Shown: one piece after another, positions 30,074 through 41,669 of the stretch
Numbering within the stretch: position 1 is the stretch's first letter
Layout: each line of letters begins with the position of its first letter
Assembly: GCF_030384665.1 (NCBI RefSeq)
Contig: NC_083674.1
Coordinates: forward strand, 1,612,001 to 1,676,000
DNA length: 64,000 bases
Source: Lodderomyces elongisporus
Lineage: Eukaryota; Ascomycota; Pichiomycetes; Serinales; Debaryomycetaceae
Direction: 5' to 3'
Made by a program: the position numbers and the translations under genes
Notes under the pieces: model-generated
Database searches by the model: none
What the model saw: only the letters and a program-made list of their open reading frames with translations
Told to the model about the DNA's origin: nothing

Positions 30074-33000
30074 ATGGATGACGAAGAAATTTATGATGAG
30101 TTTGGAAACCTTATAGGAGATGAATTGGATTCAGATGTAGAAAATTCAAGAAGTTCGCAGGAGATACTCGGTGATGAAAAAGAGTACCCAGACGCAAAGA
30201 CTAATGGTCATCAAGCTACCCAAATAGTGGTAGCGGGAGAAGAAGAACATGAAGAACAAGAAGAACAAGAAGAACAAGAAGAAAAAGAAGAAAATCATGA
30301 TGACGATTATGATGTAGTAGCAGGACAAGAGGCTAGCTTTCAGAGTCGAGCATTGGTGAAGAGACGCCTATCTATTAACGATGGTGAAATTATATATGTA
30401 AATCCTGCTGATGCGACTCTTGATGAACAAGTGATTGATCCGAACATTCAAAAGGAGATGAAAACTACTATTGATGAGAAAGAACTACCACAATTGACGT
30501 ATTCTAGAGAATTTCTTATAGATACCATAAATAATGTCCCCGAAAGAATTCGGAATGTTGCTGTTGTTGGTAGTCATCAAAGTGGAAAGACCAGATTTAT
30601 CGACACTTTTATTAAGAATACACATATTTTACCCCAAGATCTTGAGAGTACCAAAAGAGAGGCAAAACCGCTCCGATATTTGGACAACTACAAATTGGAA
30701 ATTGAGCGAGAAACAACAATCAAAACCTCGGCAATCACTTTGATGCTTCAAGATCAGCGAGATAGATCATTTGCAATTACTTTGGTAGACACTCCGGGAC
30801 ACATTGATTTTCAAGACGAAGTGGTTGCCGGGTTACAACTTTGTGATGGTGCAATCCTCGTTATAGACGCTGTTATTGGATTTACATTTCGAGATAAGAA
30901 ACTCATTGACGAGATAATGAAACGGGATTTGCCCATTATAATTGTATTAAACAAAATTGACAATTTGATATTAAAATTGCGACTACCACCAAAAGATTCT
31001 TACTTGAAGATGTATAATATTCTCGATGACATAAATGCTTACGTCACGGAAAGCCTGAAAAGATTCAACTACTCTCAAGCTATAGAGTTCCTGCCCACTT
31101 TGGGAAATGTTATATTTGCTTCAGCAGACTACGATATTTCTTTCAGTTTACAAAGTTTTGTTGCTTTGTATGCACAGACACAGCCGCATATATTAGAAGA
31201 TGCCAATTTTGCAAATTTCTTATGGGGAGAATACTTTCTAGATCCCGAAACTAACAGAATTGTTACAGATTCTCAACAAGGACAACTTCCGCGAACATTT
31301 GTCTCGTTCATTCTAGACATGTTGTACGATATCACATCAAATGTGATCATATCAGAACCTTCAAATAACAGATTACCAAAACTTTTGTGGGATCATTTTA
31401 GAGTATCTCTACCTAAGAAGGAGTATAAAAAGCAACTAAAAGACCTTCTTAGAGTTGTGTTTAAAGCAATTTTTAGGAACGATACAGGTTTTGTGGATTC
31501 CGTAACGTCCTTTATCCTGTCGCCAAGAAATGTGACGAATAGCTCATTGCACGTCACTGACAATCACAACAACCACAACAATATCAGCAAAAATGGCAGC
31601 GGTAGTAGTAGTAGTAACAATATCAACTCGAATGGTAAACCGAGCAGTATTACAGGAATAATACCGAAAGTGGTTGAGTCACCTGATGGAGGAACATTCC
31701 TATGTTTAGTGCGGTTAATTGAAGAAGGATTAGTTGAAGGATACCAAATACAAGTCATAAGCGGTGACACAGATCTAAACGAGTTATCTAGAAAGGTTTT
31801 AACTGTACAAAGGCTTTATATACCTGGTGGCAGGTATAATGTACCGGTATCTTCTATTGGCCCTGGAAGTGTTGTTCTCGTTGAAGGCATTGATTCTAGC
31901 TTTAAGAAAGGAGCATTGATAATGAAAGAAAGTTCTTACACTGCTAACCAACTGATGCAATACATGTTTCCAAATTATAACGTAAACTCCGTTTTGAAAC
32001 TAGGTATGGAAGCAGTGGATGAACGGCAAACTGCGACTCTTTTAGCAAGTTTGAGAAAAGCAGACAAAGCATATCTTTCACTTGTTGTACGAGTCGAAGA
32101 AACGGGAGAAATCACAGTTATTGCCCCAGGTGAGTTTTATATGGATTGTGTTCTTCACGATGTAAGAGAGCTTTTTGCTGATGAGTTCCAGATCAGAGTA
32201 AGTGACCCCACTACAATTTTTTCTGAAACATGCACGGAAATGTCATTTACCAGTATTCCCGCCAAAACTTCAAATGATTCATTTTCTATTTCCATCATTG
32301 CAGAACCAGTCAACGATCCCGACTTGAGCAATGCGATTGAGTCTGGTGTACTACATGCGAATTTATCGAGAAAGGAAATGGCAACTATTTTAAAGACACA
32401 GTTTGGGTGGGATGCGCTAGCTGCAAGGTCTGTATGGGTGTTTGGTCCAAAAGATCTTATCGAACCCGATATATTAATTGATGACTCATTTCAAGGAGAA
32501 ACGGATAAACAACAGTTGATGAAGTTGAAGGAGTCTATTTGTTCAGGATTCGAGTGGGCTATTGCCGAGGGTCCTTTAATGGCAGAGACCATCCGAAACA
32601 CTAAATTTAAGATTCTTGAAGCTAAGTTCAAACTGGACGACTTGGCTTCTTATACTCCAGCACAAATTATACCTGTCATTCAGAGAGCTTGCTATACTGG
32701 TTTCCTTACAGCACAGCCTAGATTGATGGAGCCTGTTTATCGATTAGATGCAATTTGTTTCTACAAAAACATTAGAGTAGTTGACGAGTTACTCAAAAGT
32801 AGAAGGGGGCATATTGAAACACGCGACCCAATCGAAGGGACTGCTCTTCATTACATTGTCGGTTATATACCAGTCGTGGATAGTTTTGGATTTGCGTCAG
32901 ATGTGAAGTTGTACACATATCGTAACGCAAATACGTGGTTGCTGTTTTCCCATTGGAGTATAGTTCCAGGAGATCCTTTTGATTTGGTCTGCGAGTTACC

Positions 33001-33151
33001 TCGTCTCAAACCAGCACCCGTGGAGTCATTATCACGGGACTTTTTACTAAAAACAAGACATAGGAAAGGATTGACTGGTGAACCTACTTTACAAAAATAC
33101 ATAGACTCGGAGATTTACGATAAATTAAAAGAGCGTGGATTGGTGGCGTGA
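30074..33151 (+). CDS. SNU114: U5 snRNP GTPase Snu114 (EF-2-like)
   Basis: GTPase of the U5 snRNP that regulates the Brr2 helicase during spliceosome activation and disassembly. 1025 residues from a clear ATG. The N-terminus is acidic, with the typical start DDEEIYDEFGNLIG and a Glu/Gln run (about 57-73). GTPase motifs are G1 GSHQSGKT (166-173), G3 DTPGH (239-243) and G4 NKID (293-296). Domain II (FLCLVRLIEEGLVEGYQIQV) and EF-2-like domains III to V follow, including RLMEPVYRLDAICFYKN and RGHIETRDPIEGTALHYIVG. The C-terminus ends LRRKGLTGEP-like (RHRKGLTGEPTLQKYID). A low-complexity insert rich in His/Asn/Ser (nt about 31551-31655) interrupts the start of domain II. Confidence 0.97.
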   Translation: MDDEEIYDEFGNLIGDELDSDVENSRSSQEILGDEKEYPDAKTNGHQATQIVVAGEEEHEEQEEQEEQEEKEENHDDDYDVVAGQEASFQSRALVKRRLSINDGEIIYVNPADATLDEQVIDPNIQKEMKTTIDEKELPQLTYSREFLIDTINNVPERIRNVAVVGSHQSGKTRFIDTFIKNTHILPQDLESTKREAKPLRYLDNYKLEIERETTIKTSAITLMLQDQRDRSFAITLVDTPGHIDFQDEVVAGLQLCDGAILVIDAVIGFTFRDKKLIDEIMKRDLPIIIVLNKIDNLILKLRLPPKDSYLKMYNILDDINAYVTESLKRFNYSQAIEFLPTLGNVIFASADYDISFSLQSFVALYAQTQPHILEDANFANFLWGEYFLDPETNRIVTDSQQGQLPRTFVSFILDMLYDITSNVIISEPSNNRLPKLLWDHFRVSLPKKEYKKQLKDLLRVVFKAIFRNDTGFVDSVTSFILSPRNVTNSSLHVTDNHNNHNNISKNGSGSSSSNNINSNGKPSSITGIIPKVVESPDGGTFLCLVRLIEEGLVEGYQIQVISGDTDLNELSRKVLTVQRLYIPGGRYNVPVSSIGPGSVVLVEGIDSSFKKGALIMKESSYTANQLMQYMFPNYNVNSVLKLGMEAVDERQTATLLASLRKADKAYLSLVVRVEETGEITVIAPGEFYMDCVLHDVRELFADEFQIRVSDPTTIFSETCTEMSFTSIPAKTSNDSFSISIIAEPVNDPDLSNAIESGVLHANLSRKEMATILKTQFGWDALAARSVWVFGPKDLIEPDILIDDSFQGETDKQQLMKLKESICSGFEWAIAEGPLMAETIRNTKFKILEAKFKLDDLASYTPAQIIPVIQRACYTGFLTAQPRLMEPVYRLDAICFYKNIRVVDELLKSRRGHIETRDPIEGTALHYIVGYIPVVDSFGFASDVKLYTYRNANTWLLFSHWSIVPGDPFDLVCELPRLKPAPVESLSRDFLLKTRHRKGLTGEPTLQKYIDSEIYDKLKERGLVA

Positions 33152-33713
33152 ATAAGAATTATTGTTTATTTTATACTTTTCTTTATAATTTTTTTTTCTT
33201 TTTTTTTTTTTTTTTCAAAAAACAAAGACAGAAAACAAAAATTCGAAGAAAACATGAGATAGAGTATGGTCAAAAGGTTAGTACTAAATATGAATTACGT
33301 TTAAGACGAGTTCCATTTCTTATATTGAATTATTGTGGAATACAATAGTACACCTATTGAGAAGTTAGACCTGTAGTTCTGTTACCTATATACTCCTTTT
33401 GCTCTTTATTTGTAGTGACCATTCCACGATTTTTCCCACGTATATTTTTAGTTCTCCTCCTCCTCTTCCTCTTCCTCTTCCTCTTCTTCTTTTCTATTTT
33501 TTCCTCAAATTATCTAACAACTGCATCCACTTTATACCAAGTAAATGAAAACAAATCCGCGAGCTAGATCATATAATTGCACGGTCTCCCTTATTCTCAT
33601 GTTTGCTCATTATCGTTTTGCTAAAAGAAGAGTTTGCTTGAAACTTGAAATCTTCGGATATCATAACTTTCCAAACGATATAGCTAAAGCAATCGTTTGG
33701 TAAAAAATGGCAT
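33152..33713. other. Convergent spacer SNU114 / DUF2420-like gene
   Basis: 562-bp convergent 3' spacer with T homopolymers (about 33188-33216) and a CTCCTC/CTTCCT pyrimidine run (about 33454-33490). No gene seen. Confidence 0.5.
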
Positions 33714-35591
33714 CTATTCCAACGTCAACTTCCGTTTCTTCAATGATGGCTCTTCAGAGGATGAAGTAAACATTAAATGTATTTTGTCAAATCCATTTTG
33801 ATCCTGAGCATTATCAACTAGTCTATTAAATTTGGTGATGAATCGAGGTTGAGATGTTAAACTGAAATCAAGATGACGCGGTATATTCTCTTCTAGATCC
33901 GTGAACTTACTTAGCTGATAGTACAAATCAAGAAAACTCTCAAGGGTCACATCTTTGCAGTAAACATTATCTTCGGTGATAGAAATGCCTCCCATTTGCG
34001 AAATTGTAAGCACCAACTCCTCCTCTTCATTGAACTCAAACTCTTCGCAGTTTCTAAGTGCACCAAAAAGTTCCTCAATCGTCATGTTCGCTACACTATT
34101 ATCTGCAAATAAAGATGCCGTTTTCAGTTCAGCGTCTTGTTGAGTATGTGGAAATATGAGTATTTTTTTCTTCTCGTGTGCAATATAAAGTGGAACATGA
34201 CTGTCTTTATAATCTGTTTGAAGTGTTTCATCCTCATCATTTCGCAAGTGTTCTGCAACTGTTTCTGACTCATTATTATCTGTGATTTCTGTCTCATCCA
34301 GAGCTCCATTGGGTTCAATGCTAGATTCTTTTGTATTTTCATTTCCACTTTCATTTTCATTTTCACTTTCATTTTCATTTCTAGTTCCATTTTTATTACT
34401 GATGTTGTCGCGGGTCGGGATATCATTCTTTATATTTGAGTCTAAAGCATGCGTTTGATCAGGTGAAGAGTCGTTGTTGTCTTTCAAAATAGATGCTGTT
34501 GCCAAAGCGTTGTTGCCCACTTCTTTTGACGCAGCAATTTCTCCGATATTTTCGTTGGCGATATTTAAATCAGGTTCGTATGATTCTGTACAATGAGTGG
34601 CGCTTGAATATATTATATTGGTATCACTATTGGTTATAGACCCCTTTGTTTCTGGTTTAGTGGGCTCTGGATCCAGTGAGGTTTCGACTTGTTCCGTTGC
34701 AATGTCATCATGATTCTCTTTGTGCTCTTGTTCAGTTTGATTCTCAAAATCCTTGACTTCTGATTGATCAGTTTGGAAAAAATCATTATTGTTATCCTGC
34801 ACCTCAAAGATTTGATCTTCCACTTGGTGATTTGTTTGTTCATCTTCGGCTTGTTCATCAATTATGTCTTCGACTGGATCTTCAACACGCTCTTCTTCAT
34901 CTTCGTACTCAAGTTCAGCCTCTTTATTGATATCTTTGTTAGGAATTGCACCATCTACTTGCATGTTGTTGTGGTCATCGTGGTTATCCTGTTTCTTCAC
35001 TATCGGACTTTCATCTGTGACATTTCGCATGCGAGTTTGAGTTGATGGGTCTAGCACTTGAGGACTCTCTCTGCTTTCCTCTTCTTCTTTCACAGTTGGA
35101 TCTTCTTCAACTACAATTCCATCGCCATCATAATCGTTGTGGGGAATTTCAATAAAATCATTCAATGGTACGACATTGCCATCCTCTTGCCCTCCACTTA
35201 CCTCGTCTATGCCTGGCTCCGGTTTTGGCGCATGACTTTGAACAGAGTCTTGCGCCACACTATCAAATGCTCCAGCATCAACAGCAGCAGTCTCAGCCTT
35301 TGCATTGGTAACAATCTCAGTTTCTGGTACCTTTTGCTGGACCTGTTCTTCAATGGATGGGTTTTCTGTTTCCAATGTTGGTTCATGGGCATAATGCAAA
35401 TCAAGTGCATCCAGGACACCTCCGTCATTTAAGTTTTCATCCACACCTTGTTCTTCAATTTCTTCTTGCTGGTTCTCTTCCGCACCTTGTTGTTCGGTAA
35501 CGTTCTGGGCAACTAGCTTCTCAATAGATCCACTTTGTATTTCAGTCATTTCGTTATTTTGATTCAATATCAGCTGGTGTGTCTCGCTCAT
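33714..35591 (-). CDS. Acidic protein with DUF2420-like C-terminal domain
   Basis: 625 residues from the ATG at 35591; the frame runs upstream to a TTG only. Residues 1 to about 450 are strongly acidic and Glu/Asp/Asn/Gln-rich with no fold that I can recognise, including an ENESENENESGNEN repeat (nt about 34340-34385). The ordered C-terminal part, about 460-625, contains HVPLYIAHEKKKILIFPHTQ, NMTIEELFGALRNCEEFEF, EEELVLTISQMGGISITEDN and LESFLDLYYQLSKF, ending in a basic patch KKRKLTLE that could be a nuclear localisation signal. The pattern (elFgalR, ItEDN, lesFldlY) fits what I recall of the fungal DUF2420 domain. Function is not assigned. It lies head-to-tail downstream of SWI3. Confidence 0.75.
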   Translation of the reverse strand: MSETHQLILNQNNEMTEIQSGSIEKLVAQNVTEQQGAEENQQEEIEEQGVDENLNDGGVLDALDLHYAHEPTLETENPSIEEQVQQKVPETEIVTNAKAETAAVDAGAFDSVAQDSVQSHAPKPEPGIDEVSGGQEDGNVVPLNDFIEIPHNDYDGDGIVVEEDPTVKEEEESRESPQVLDPSTQTRMRNVTDESPIVKKQDNHDDHNNMQVDGAIPNKDINKEAELEYEDEEERVEDPVEDIIDEQAEDEQTNHQVEDQIFEVQDNNNDFFQTDQSEVKDFENQTEQEHKENHDDIATEQVETSLDPEPTKPETKGSITNSDTNIIYSSATHCTESYEPDLNIANENIGEIAASKEVGNNALATASILKDNNDSSPDQTHALDSNIKNDIPTRDNISNKNGTRNENESENENESGNENTKESSIEPNGALDETEITDNNESETVAEHLRNDEDETLQTDYKDSHVPLYIAHEKKKILIFPHTQQDAELKTASLFADNSVANMTIEELFGALRNCEEFEFNEEEELVLTISQMGGISITEDNVYCKDVTLESFLDLYYQLSKFTDLEENIPRHLDFSLTSQPRFITKFNRLVDNAQDQNGFDKIHLMFTSSSEEPSLKKRKLTLE

Positions 35592-36435
35592 CTCGAATGA
35601 TAATATATGAGTATACAAATCGGATATATCAAGTGCCAAAAAAATGCTTATCAAACAACTTAATCAACTTATTTAGAAGAAGTAAGAATTGAGAATTCAA
35701 ATACAATATACTTCTGCCAATTATAGTCGTAGTTGCAGTGGTAGGTATTATTTTGTCCTGTTTACAGTTTTTTTTTTTTTTGATTTTTGGCAAGTGATTA
35801 TTTCTTCAACTAGACTCAAATAGTTAGTAACTTTATGTGATAAACAAGAGGTACTCACAAATGTGTTTGTTCTTCACAGAATGTAAAATGTACAGCTTCT
35901 TGTAGCTTGTTTCGGTTGTGGTTTTAACTAGTTAAAAAAAAAAAGGAGGCGAGAAAGTTGATTAATAGGCGTGGTTCATTTAAACTGGGTTTTCTGGCAG
36001 CCCACCTGGGAATTTTTCTTTGTAATTTTTTTTTGCGCTTCTGTGTTTTTTTTTTGTCTCTCCCTCTCTCTATCTGTACCACCAATCAATAAAATATGGG
36101 GTAGAGTTGAAAATATTCATCTTCCAAATGGCAAAGGGCAAATACAGAAATAGAAAGGAACATCTAGCAGAGAGAAATCACATATATACACATATGTATA
36201 TACATATATATATATACATACTATAAAGCATATGCCTCCAATTACACCCGAATGAATTGAACTGTTTATTATGAATATTACAATAAGTTTATTCTCTATA
36301 TTTTTTTATGTCTAAGCCCACTTCAAATGGCCTCAAAATCTGTACAATTTACTTCGTTTTGGTTCATTTTGGTTCCTGCATCTCATTTCTTCTGATCGCC
36401 ACTTTCAGTTACGGTGCTAGCTAGAAAAAAATATC
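35592..36435. other. SWI3 3' region and promoter of the DUF2420-like gene
   Basis: 844-bp spacer with T runs (about 35769-35781 and 36025-36060), a TA/CATA repeat (about 36182-36222) and a GGTTCATTTTGGTTC-type repeat near 36358. No gene seen. Confidence 0.5.
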
Positions 36436-39400
36436 TCAAGGAACCCAAACCTTAAATGCTTGTGGCGCAGTCATAGATAAGGGCTTAAAGTCATCATCTT
36501 GCATATTGCCATTACCATTACTATTCTTATTATTGCTATTCGAACCGGAGGTACCTCCTTGAGAAAGTCCTGATCGCACATCTTCAAACAGTTGCTTTGT
36601 AGGCTTATAAAGTAATTCCTTTGCATCTGAAATCAATGACTTAATATCTTCAGGTTTCTTATCACCACTTTCAAGCATGTCGCATGCATCCTCGAGTTTC
36701 TTTATTATACCAATGGTGGATTTGGTTAATGCCAAACGATCCATAAAATTCAACTCCTGTTGTTTGGACAAGTTTTGACGTTCACGCTCGTATATCTTCT
36801 CCAATTCTTCAATCTTGGACAATTTTGTCTCAACCTTGGCCAACTCATGGTTAATTATGTTTGTACTGATCTTATGCATTTCGCGCTCTTCGTAGCTCGA
36901 GAATAAATGACTTCTACCACCAACAATACCAAAAGTTGTAGCAATGGCATCTTTTTCGTCAGTATTTCTCGCGTCATTTACTTCGGGCTTGTTACTTTCC
37001 TGTCCTTTGGTCTCCTTTGTCTGTGTGTTTGTTTCATCGGAATCTTTATCTTCTTTCTCTCCATTGACTTCGGAGGAACAAACTGATTCGACCTTAACAT
37101 CGGATCCAGTGTTCAGTTCTCTCCTTTGTTCATCAGCTTTATTTTTATCATCAGATCCATAAACGGCCTTGATTTTCCTATTGATACATTCATCCATTGC
37201 TTTACATGCAGCCTCGCTTGCAGCTTTGGCCACTTCGCTATCTACAATTCGAGTCATAAAAACCAAGTTGGCCAATACTGGGTTGTCCACAGAGTTTATT
37301 GGGTAATTAGAAGCAAACTTCAACAACTCTTGTATGGTCTTTGGGTTGCACTCGAGATCATTGAACCGATCCTCCAATGGCATCTTGAGAAATTTAAGAA
37401 CACATTGTTGTGGAGTCTTGTTTGTACCAACTGCATTGGCAATTTGATACCAATCATCCTTGTATTCTTTGACGGCATTTGTAAGTTTGGAAACTTCATC
37501 AGAAGTCCAATCATCGGATAACGCTCTTTCCTTGGTCTTTTGTTTCTTTATCTGATGTGATTGGCCATCAACACCTTGTTCTGATGCACGACGCTTTTCC
37601 CTATCATGGATGTCTGTATTAATTTTGATACTGTGGTTGTCTCTGCCTTGGACATTTTTCTTGTCATTTTCCTTATCCTTCTCATTCTCAATGAGACTCC
37701 CAGCAGCTTGTACATCGCTATTCTTGGTTTCACTTTTATTCTTATCACCACTTTCACTCTCAAGCAGCAAAATATTTTTCAATTTATTAATGTCGATGCG
37801 TTCGGGGGGAACTCGTGATGTGTCAAAAGGAAACAATCCACGTGGTGTATCTAACCTCACGTGATAGTCTCCTGTGTACGGTAATTCAATCAGTTGTCCA
37901 TTTGGTTGCTTCTCAGCAGCATAACCCGGCTTGAATTGCGGCCGTACTTGGTAGTTGATTAAACCCCATTTGTTGAGGAATCTGTGCACACGCATAAGTG
38001 TGCCCACATCACCAACTAAATTACGTCGACAAGATGTCAATGTGAGGAACTCATTGGGGTTGAGCCTGTACGAGTTTATCATAAAGTTCCTATAATTGAC
38101 ATATAATTTAGGGGACTTTGAAGGGTGCATTGTATCAAAAAACTCGGGTAATGACTCTTTCTCGATTTTGTGAATTTTTGTCATATTAAACCAGCCAGAG
38201 TATGATGGAACCACTATAAGGTGGGTTTGCTTATATTTTGGTGCCACCTTTGTTGACTGTTCCTCAGTGTCATCGTCAACAATATCTTCCGATTCATTCG
38301 CATCCAGTCCATGCGTGCGAGAAGATTCTGATGATTCACTAGCAACATTACCCGAGCCATTCTTTGTCTCAGCACTTCCAGCCGATGGAGAGCCTATGTT
38401 GGTGTTGGTGTTGTTGTTGGTGTTTATATTGATCTTGTCATTGTTGTTGTTATTGTTAGCAGTGGCTGTAGGAGTATTAGAAGAAAATGGTTCTTTTTTC
38501 ACCTCATTATTAGAAGTGGAATTATTAGTTTCTTTAGCAAAGGATGGCACGTCATTTTGTTGTGGCTGTGATTGTGTTTGAGATTCTACCAGCACGAACT
38601 CCGAGTTCGTATCGGTGTCTATATGCTGGTTTGCATTTAGGTCTGTGTTTGGGTTCGCGTTAGAGATGTCGTTTGTGAATGAATCTGCAGTTGGAACTTC
38701 ATTTTTCACTTGGTCTTCCACATTCATCATCTCTGTATCTTCATCCCTCGGTTCTGAATCACTTGGAAGAAAAGAATTTTCTATACTAAAATCTGATTTG
38801 CGATTATTATCATCATCATCATCGTCACCATCATCATTGGCACCATCCATGTTATAATCAGCATCAAAAGATGGATCATCAGCTTGAATCTCTTTCAAAA
38901 CTTTATTCTCGCCAGCCTCTTGGCTTAATTCCTCCTTTTCATATTCTTGCATTCCTTCAGCTCCTGTATAGGACAATTGAGGTTGTTGCGTTTGTTCAGG
39001 TTGTTTAGAGAGTTCAGGTTGTTCAGGTTGTTCAGGTTGTTCAGGTTGTTCAGGTTGTTCAGGTTGTTCAGGTTGTTCAGGTTGTTCCAATTGCTTAGCT
39101 TGTTCAGGTTGCTTAGCTTGTTCAAGTTGCTTAGCTTGTTCAAGTTGCTTAGCTTGTTCAGGTTGTTCCAATTGCTGAGATGTGTCTATCTTCGTGCCAG
39201 TTTCATTCCCTACTTTGTCATTGTCGATAGCCAGTTGCGACCCAATATCATTAGTTCCCAATCCCAATTTGCTGTCTGCATCTTTTACTTCATCCAATTT
39301 GGTGTCTGTTTCCATATCAGCATTGTTATTGATTTGCTCCTCGTTTTGTTCCTGTTGGTTCTGAGCTCCACTATTGACAAGTTCCCCTACTGGTTCAGTT

Positions 39401-39980
39401 GGCGTGACTTCGTTTGTGTCTGCATCTGCATCTGCATTGGTCTTAGTACCAACAACAGGCTCCTCTTTAAGATCAGGATCATCAATCTTTTTGGTCTCTG
39501 CAGCGAGATGCAGGTCGCTAAATTCTATATCTTCGGGAACCTGATCATTGGGTATCGATGGTAAGATGTCCTCCACAACTTCATCGGCCTTGCGGTTCTC
39601 GTTCGTTGCATAATCTTGATTTATTTTCATGTCAGCCTTCGAGGCATTATCAAAATTTACCTCATTTCCTTCTTGTCCATTTACTGTATATGAGTCAACA
39701 TTGTTTTCAAAATTGTTGGAGGTGTTTTCCTTTTCTTCTCCAGGTTGAACTAGACTAGCTAGTTCCTTATCTAGATTCCCCGTTTCGTTTAACTTGTCTG
39801 AGTTCAAATGTGATAAAGAATCTATTTCAGAATCGGGAGGAAGTTCATTGTTGGCCTCACGTAATTGATCCATTTCCTCTAGTTGTTTTTCATCCACGTT
39901 TCCTGAAGGAACTCCCACATCTGTCCTAAACAGGTCTTGATTCTCGCTGGCGGCAGTGTTATTGATATCACTGTTTACGC

Positions 39981-40027
<47 letters not shown>

Positions 40028-40134
40028 TCACCTGCTATCGTCTGTGGAGGAACATCACTTGCTTCCTTTCCGATACCTTCATCATTGATAACTTCAGCTT
40101 GTCTAATTTTCTCTTCTGTAGAAGGGGAACTCAT
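36436..40134 (-). CDS. SWI3: SWI/SNF complex subunit Swi3 with very long low-complexity N-terminus
   Basis: Scaffold subunit of the SWI/SNF chromatin remodeller. 1232 residues from a clear ATG, compared with 825 in S. cerevisiae. The first about 630 residues are acidic and low-complexity: poly-Asn (about 37-51), a Gln-Pro-Glu repeat (nt 38991-39175), and Asn/Thr runs. The SWIRM domain is at about 638-735: HLIVVPSYSGWFNMTKIHKI, LYVNYRNFMINSYRLNP and LVGDVGTLMRVHRFLNKWGL, then TPRGLFPFDTSR. The SANT domain is at about 873-925: DDWTSDEVSKLTNAVKEYKDDWYQIA and NKTPQQCVLKFLKMPLEDRF. A C-terminal coiled coil or leucine-zipper-like helix follows (EEREMHKISTNIINHELAKVETKL...). Rsc8 is the shorter paralogue (557 residues) and is less likely. 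Confidence 0.93.
38991..39175 (-). repeat. Coding QPE/QLEQAK repeat in SWI3
   Basis: On the + strand a 9-bp unit, GGTTGTTCA, is repeated with 15-bp variants (GCTTGTTCAAGTTGCTTA). It encodes EQP units followed by EQAKQ units, about 60 residues. Confidence 0.9.
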
Positions 40135-40910
40135 GATTTGTAATGCGTTTTGTTTCGTGTCGTTATTGCTGTTGTTTCGTGTCGTTGTTGTCGCTATTAT
40201 TGCTCTTGTTTTGTGTTTATGTTGCTATTACAACAACTGCCTTCAGTATTACAGATTCAATTACGGTGACGAACTTTGATTGATAATCAATTTCAATACT
40301 GTATCTTCCTCAATCGTATTGTACTCAAGTATATAAACTCAAACAAAAAAGAAAAAAGAAAAAAGGAAAACTGCACAAAGATAACCCTAGTTAGTGCAGC
40401 CAGAGTTGTCAATTTTTTATCACTCTCCAAGCGTGTTCTAATAAGCCTTTGAAAACTGGTTGAACTTTGATGAATAAAAATTATAATAATAATAATAATA
40501 ATAATAATATTAATAGCAATATGTTAGCGTTGTGCTTTTGTTGTTGTTGTTGTTTGTTTTTTTTTTTTCTATTTCCTTTTCCTTTTTCCTTTTTCCTGTT
40601 GTCGTTCTCCTCTCCAAAGAACAAATTCCAAAGAAAATGCGGATGTTCGCAATTTTGGTACACGCACACACGACATTTTGTATATATTTTTTTTTATTTT
40701 TTTTTTTATATATTTTTTAATTTTGAGGGTGAGTGTTTTATTAGTAGTTAGTAGTATGGGAATAAATTGCGGGCTATAGTAGAAAAACAATCAGTTCCTT
40801 AAAAATCAAAGCTAAGGGGAAAACTAAGGGAGGATGGTAAATGAACTAGCAGCAACAGTAATGAAATCACTTTTTTGCTATTGTTAGTAATAAATAATGC
40901 ATAAAGAATA

Positions 40911-40948
<38 letters not shown>

Positions 40949-41595
40949 GCACTTTGTTATTGCGTGTGGTGCTTAGTTAGCTGCCTAGTTGTTGTAGTTG
41001 ATTCTTTCCACCACATATGTTTGTTCATATATAGTTCTATCCCCTCCAGCTAAAAAAATTGAAGTAAAGTTTTGCAACCAGCAAACAAAATCAACTGGCC
41101 AGATTGTGCGCGCGTGCGGGTGCGGGTGCTGGTGCGCGGGTGTGTGTGTATGCACGCGCTCCATTTATGAGACCACACACACACACACACACAATTGATG
41201 AGGATACTTGTCAACGTTGAAACCCGTAATCACCAGTACATCGCACCGGAATATTAATCAATCATGATTGTATGAATCTTGGGAAACTGAAACCAAAAAT
41301 CAAAAATCATAAATAGAAAATAAATTTGAAGAAAGGAAAAAAGAAAGTTTTCCTTTTTAACGGTATAAACTGTTGGTTTTCAATCTTTTGAGCTGTAGGG
41401 TGAATTTTTTTTTCTCTTTTGTATATTCATATGCTTCGAAATTCATTTTACTTGATTCAATTTAGGCAGCCAAAATACCCAACTAACCAATTCGAAATTC
41501 ATGACTGTTTTTTTTTCCTTGGAAATAAATTAAAACCTAGCAAAACAAATATACTATTAAACAATGGAGTCAACAGGAGGTTAAAGTGAGTTCCT

Positions 41596-41669
41596 TGGCC
41601 TCCCCTGGCCTCCCCTGGCCTCCCCTGGCCTCCCCTGGCCTCCCTTTGCCTCCCTTTGCCTCACTTCCC
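41596..41669 (+). repeat. 10-bp tandem repeat CTCCCCTGGC
   Basis: Four exact decamers followed by degenerate copies (CTCCCTTTGC) that fade into a CCTTT pentamer run near 41676-41695. Confidence 0.9.

Noticed and set aside
38947..39564. 205-codon forward ORF opposite SWI3 (FRLFRLFRL repeats)
   Set aside because: Antisense of the EQP repeat region of SWI3; no independent support.
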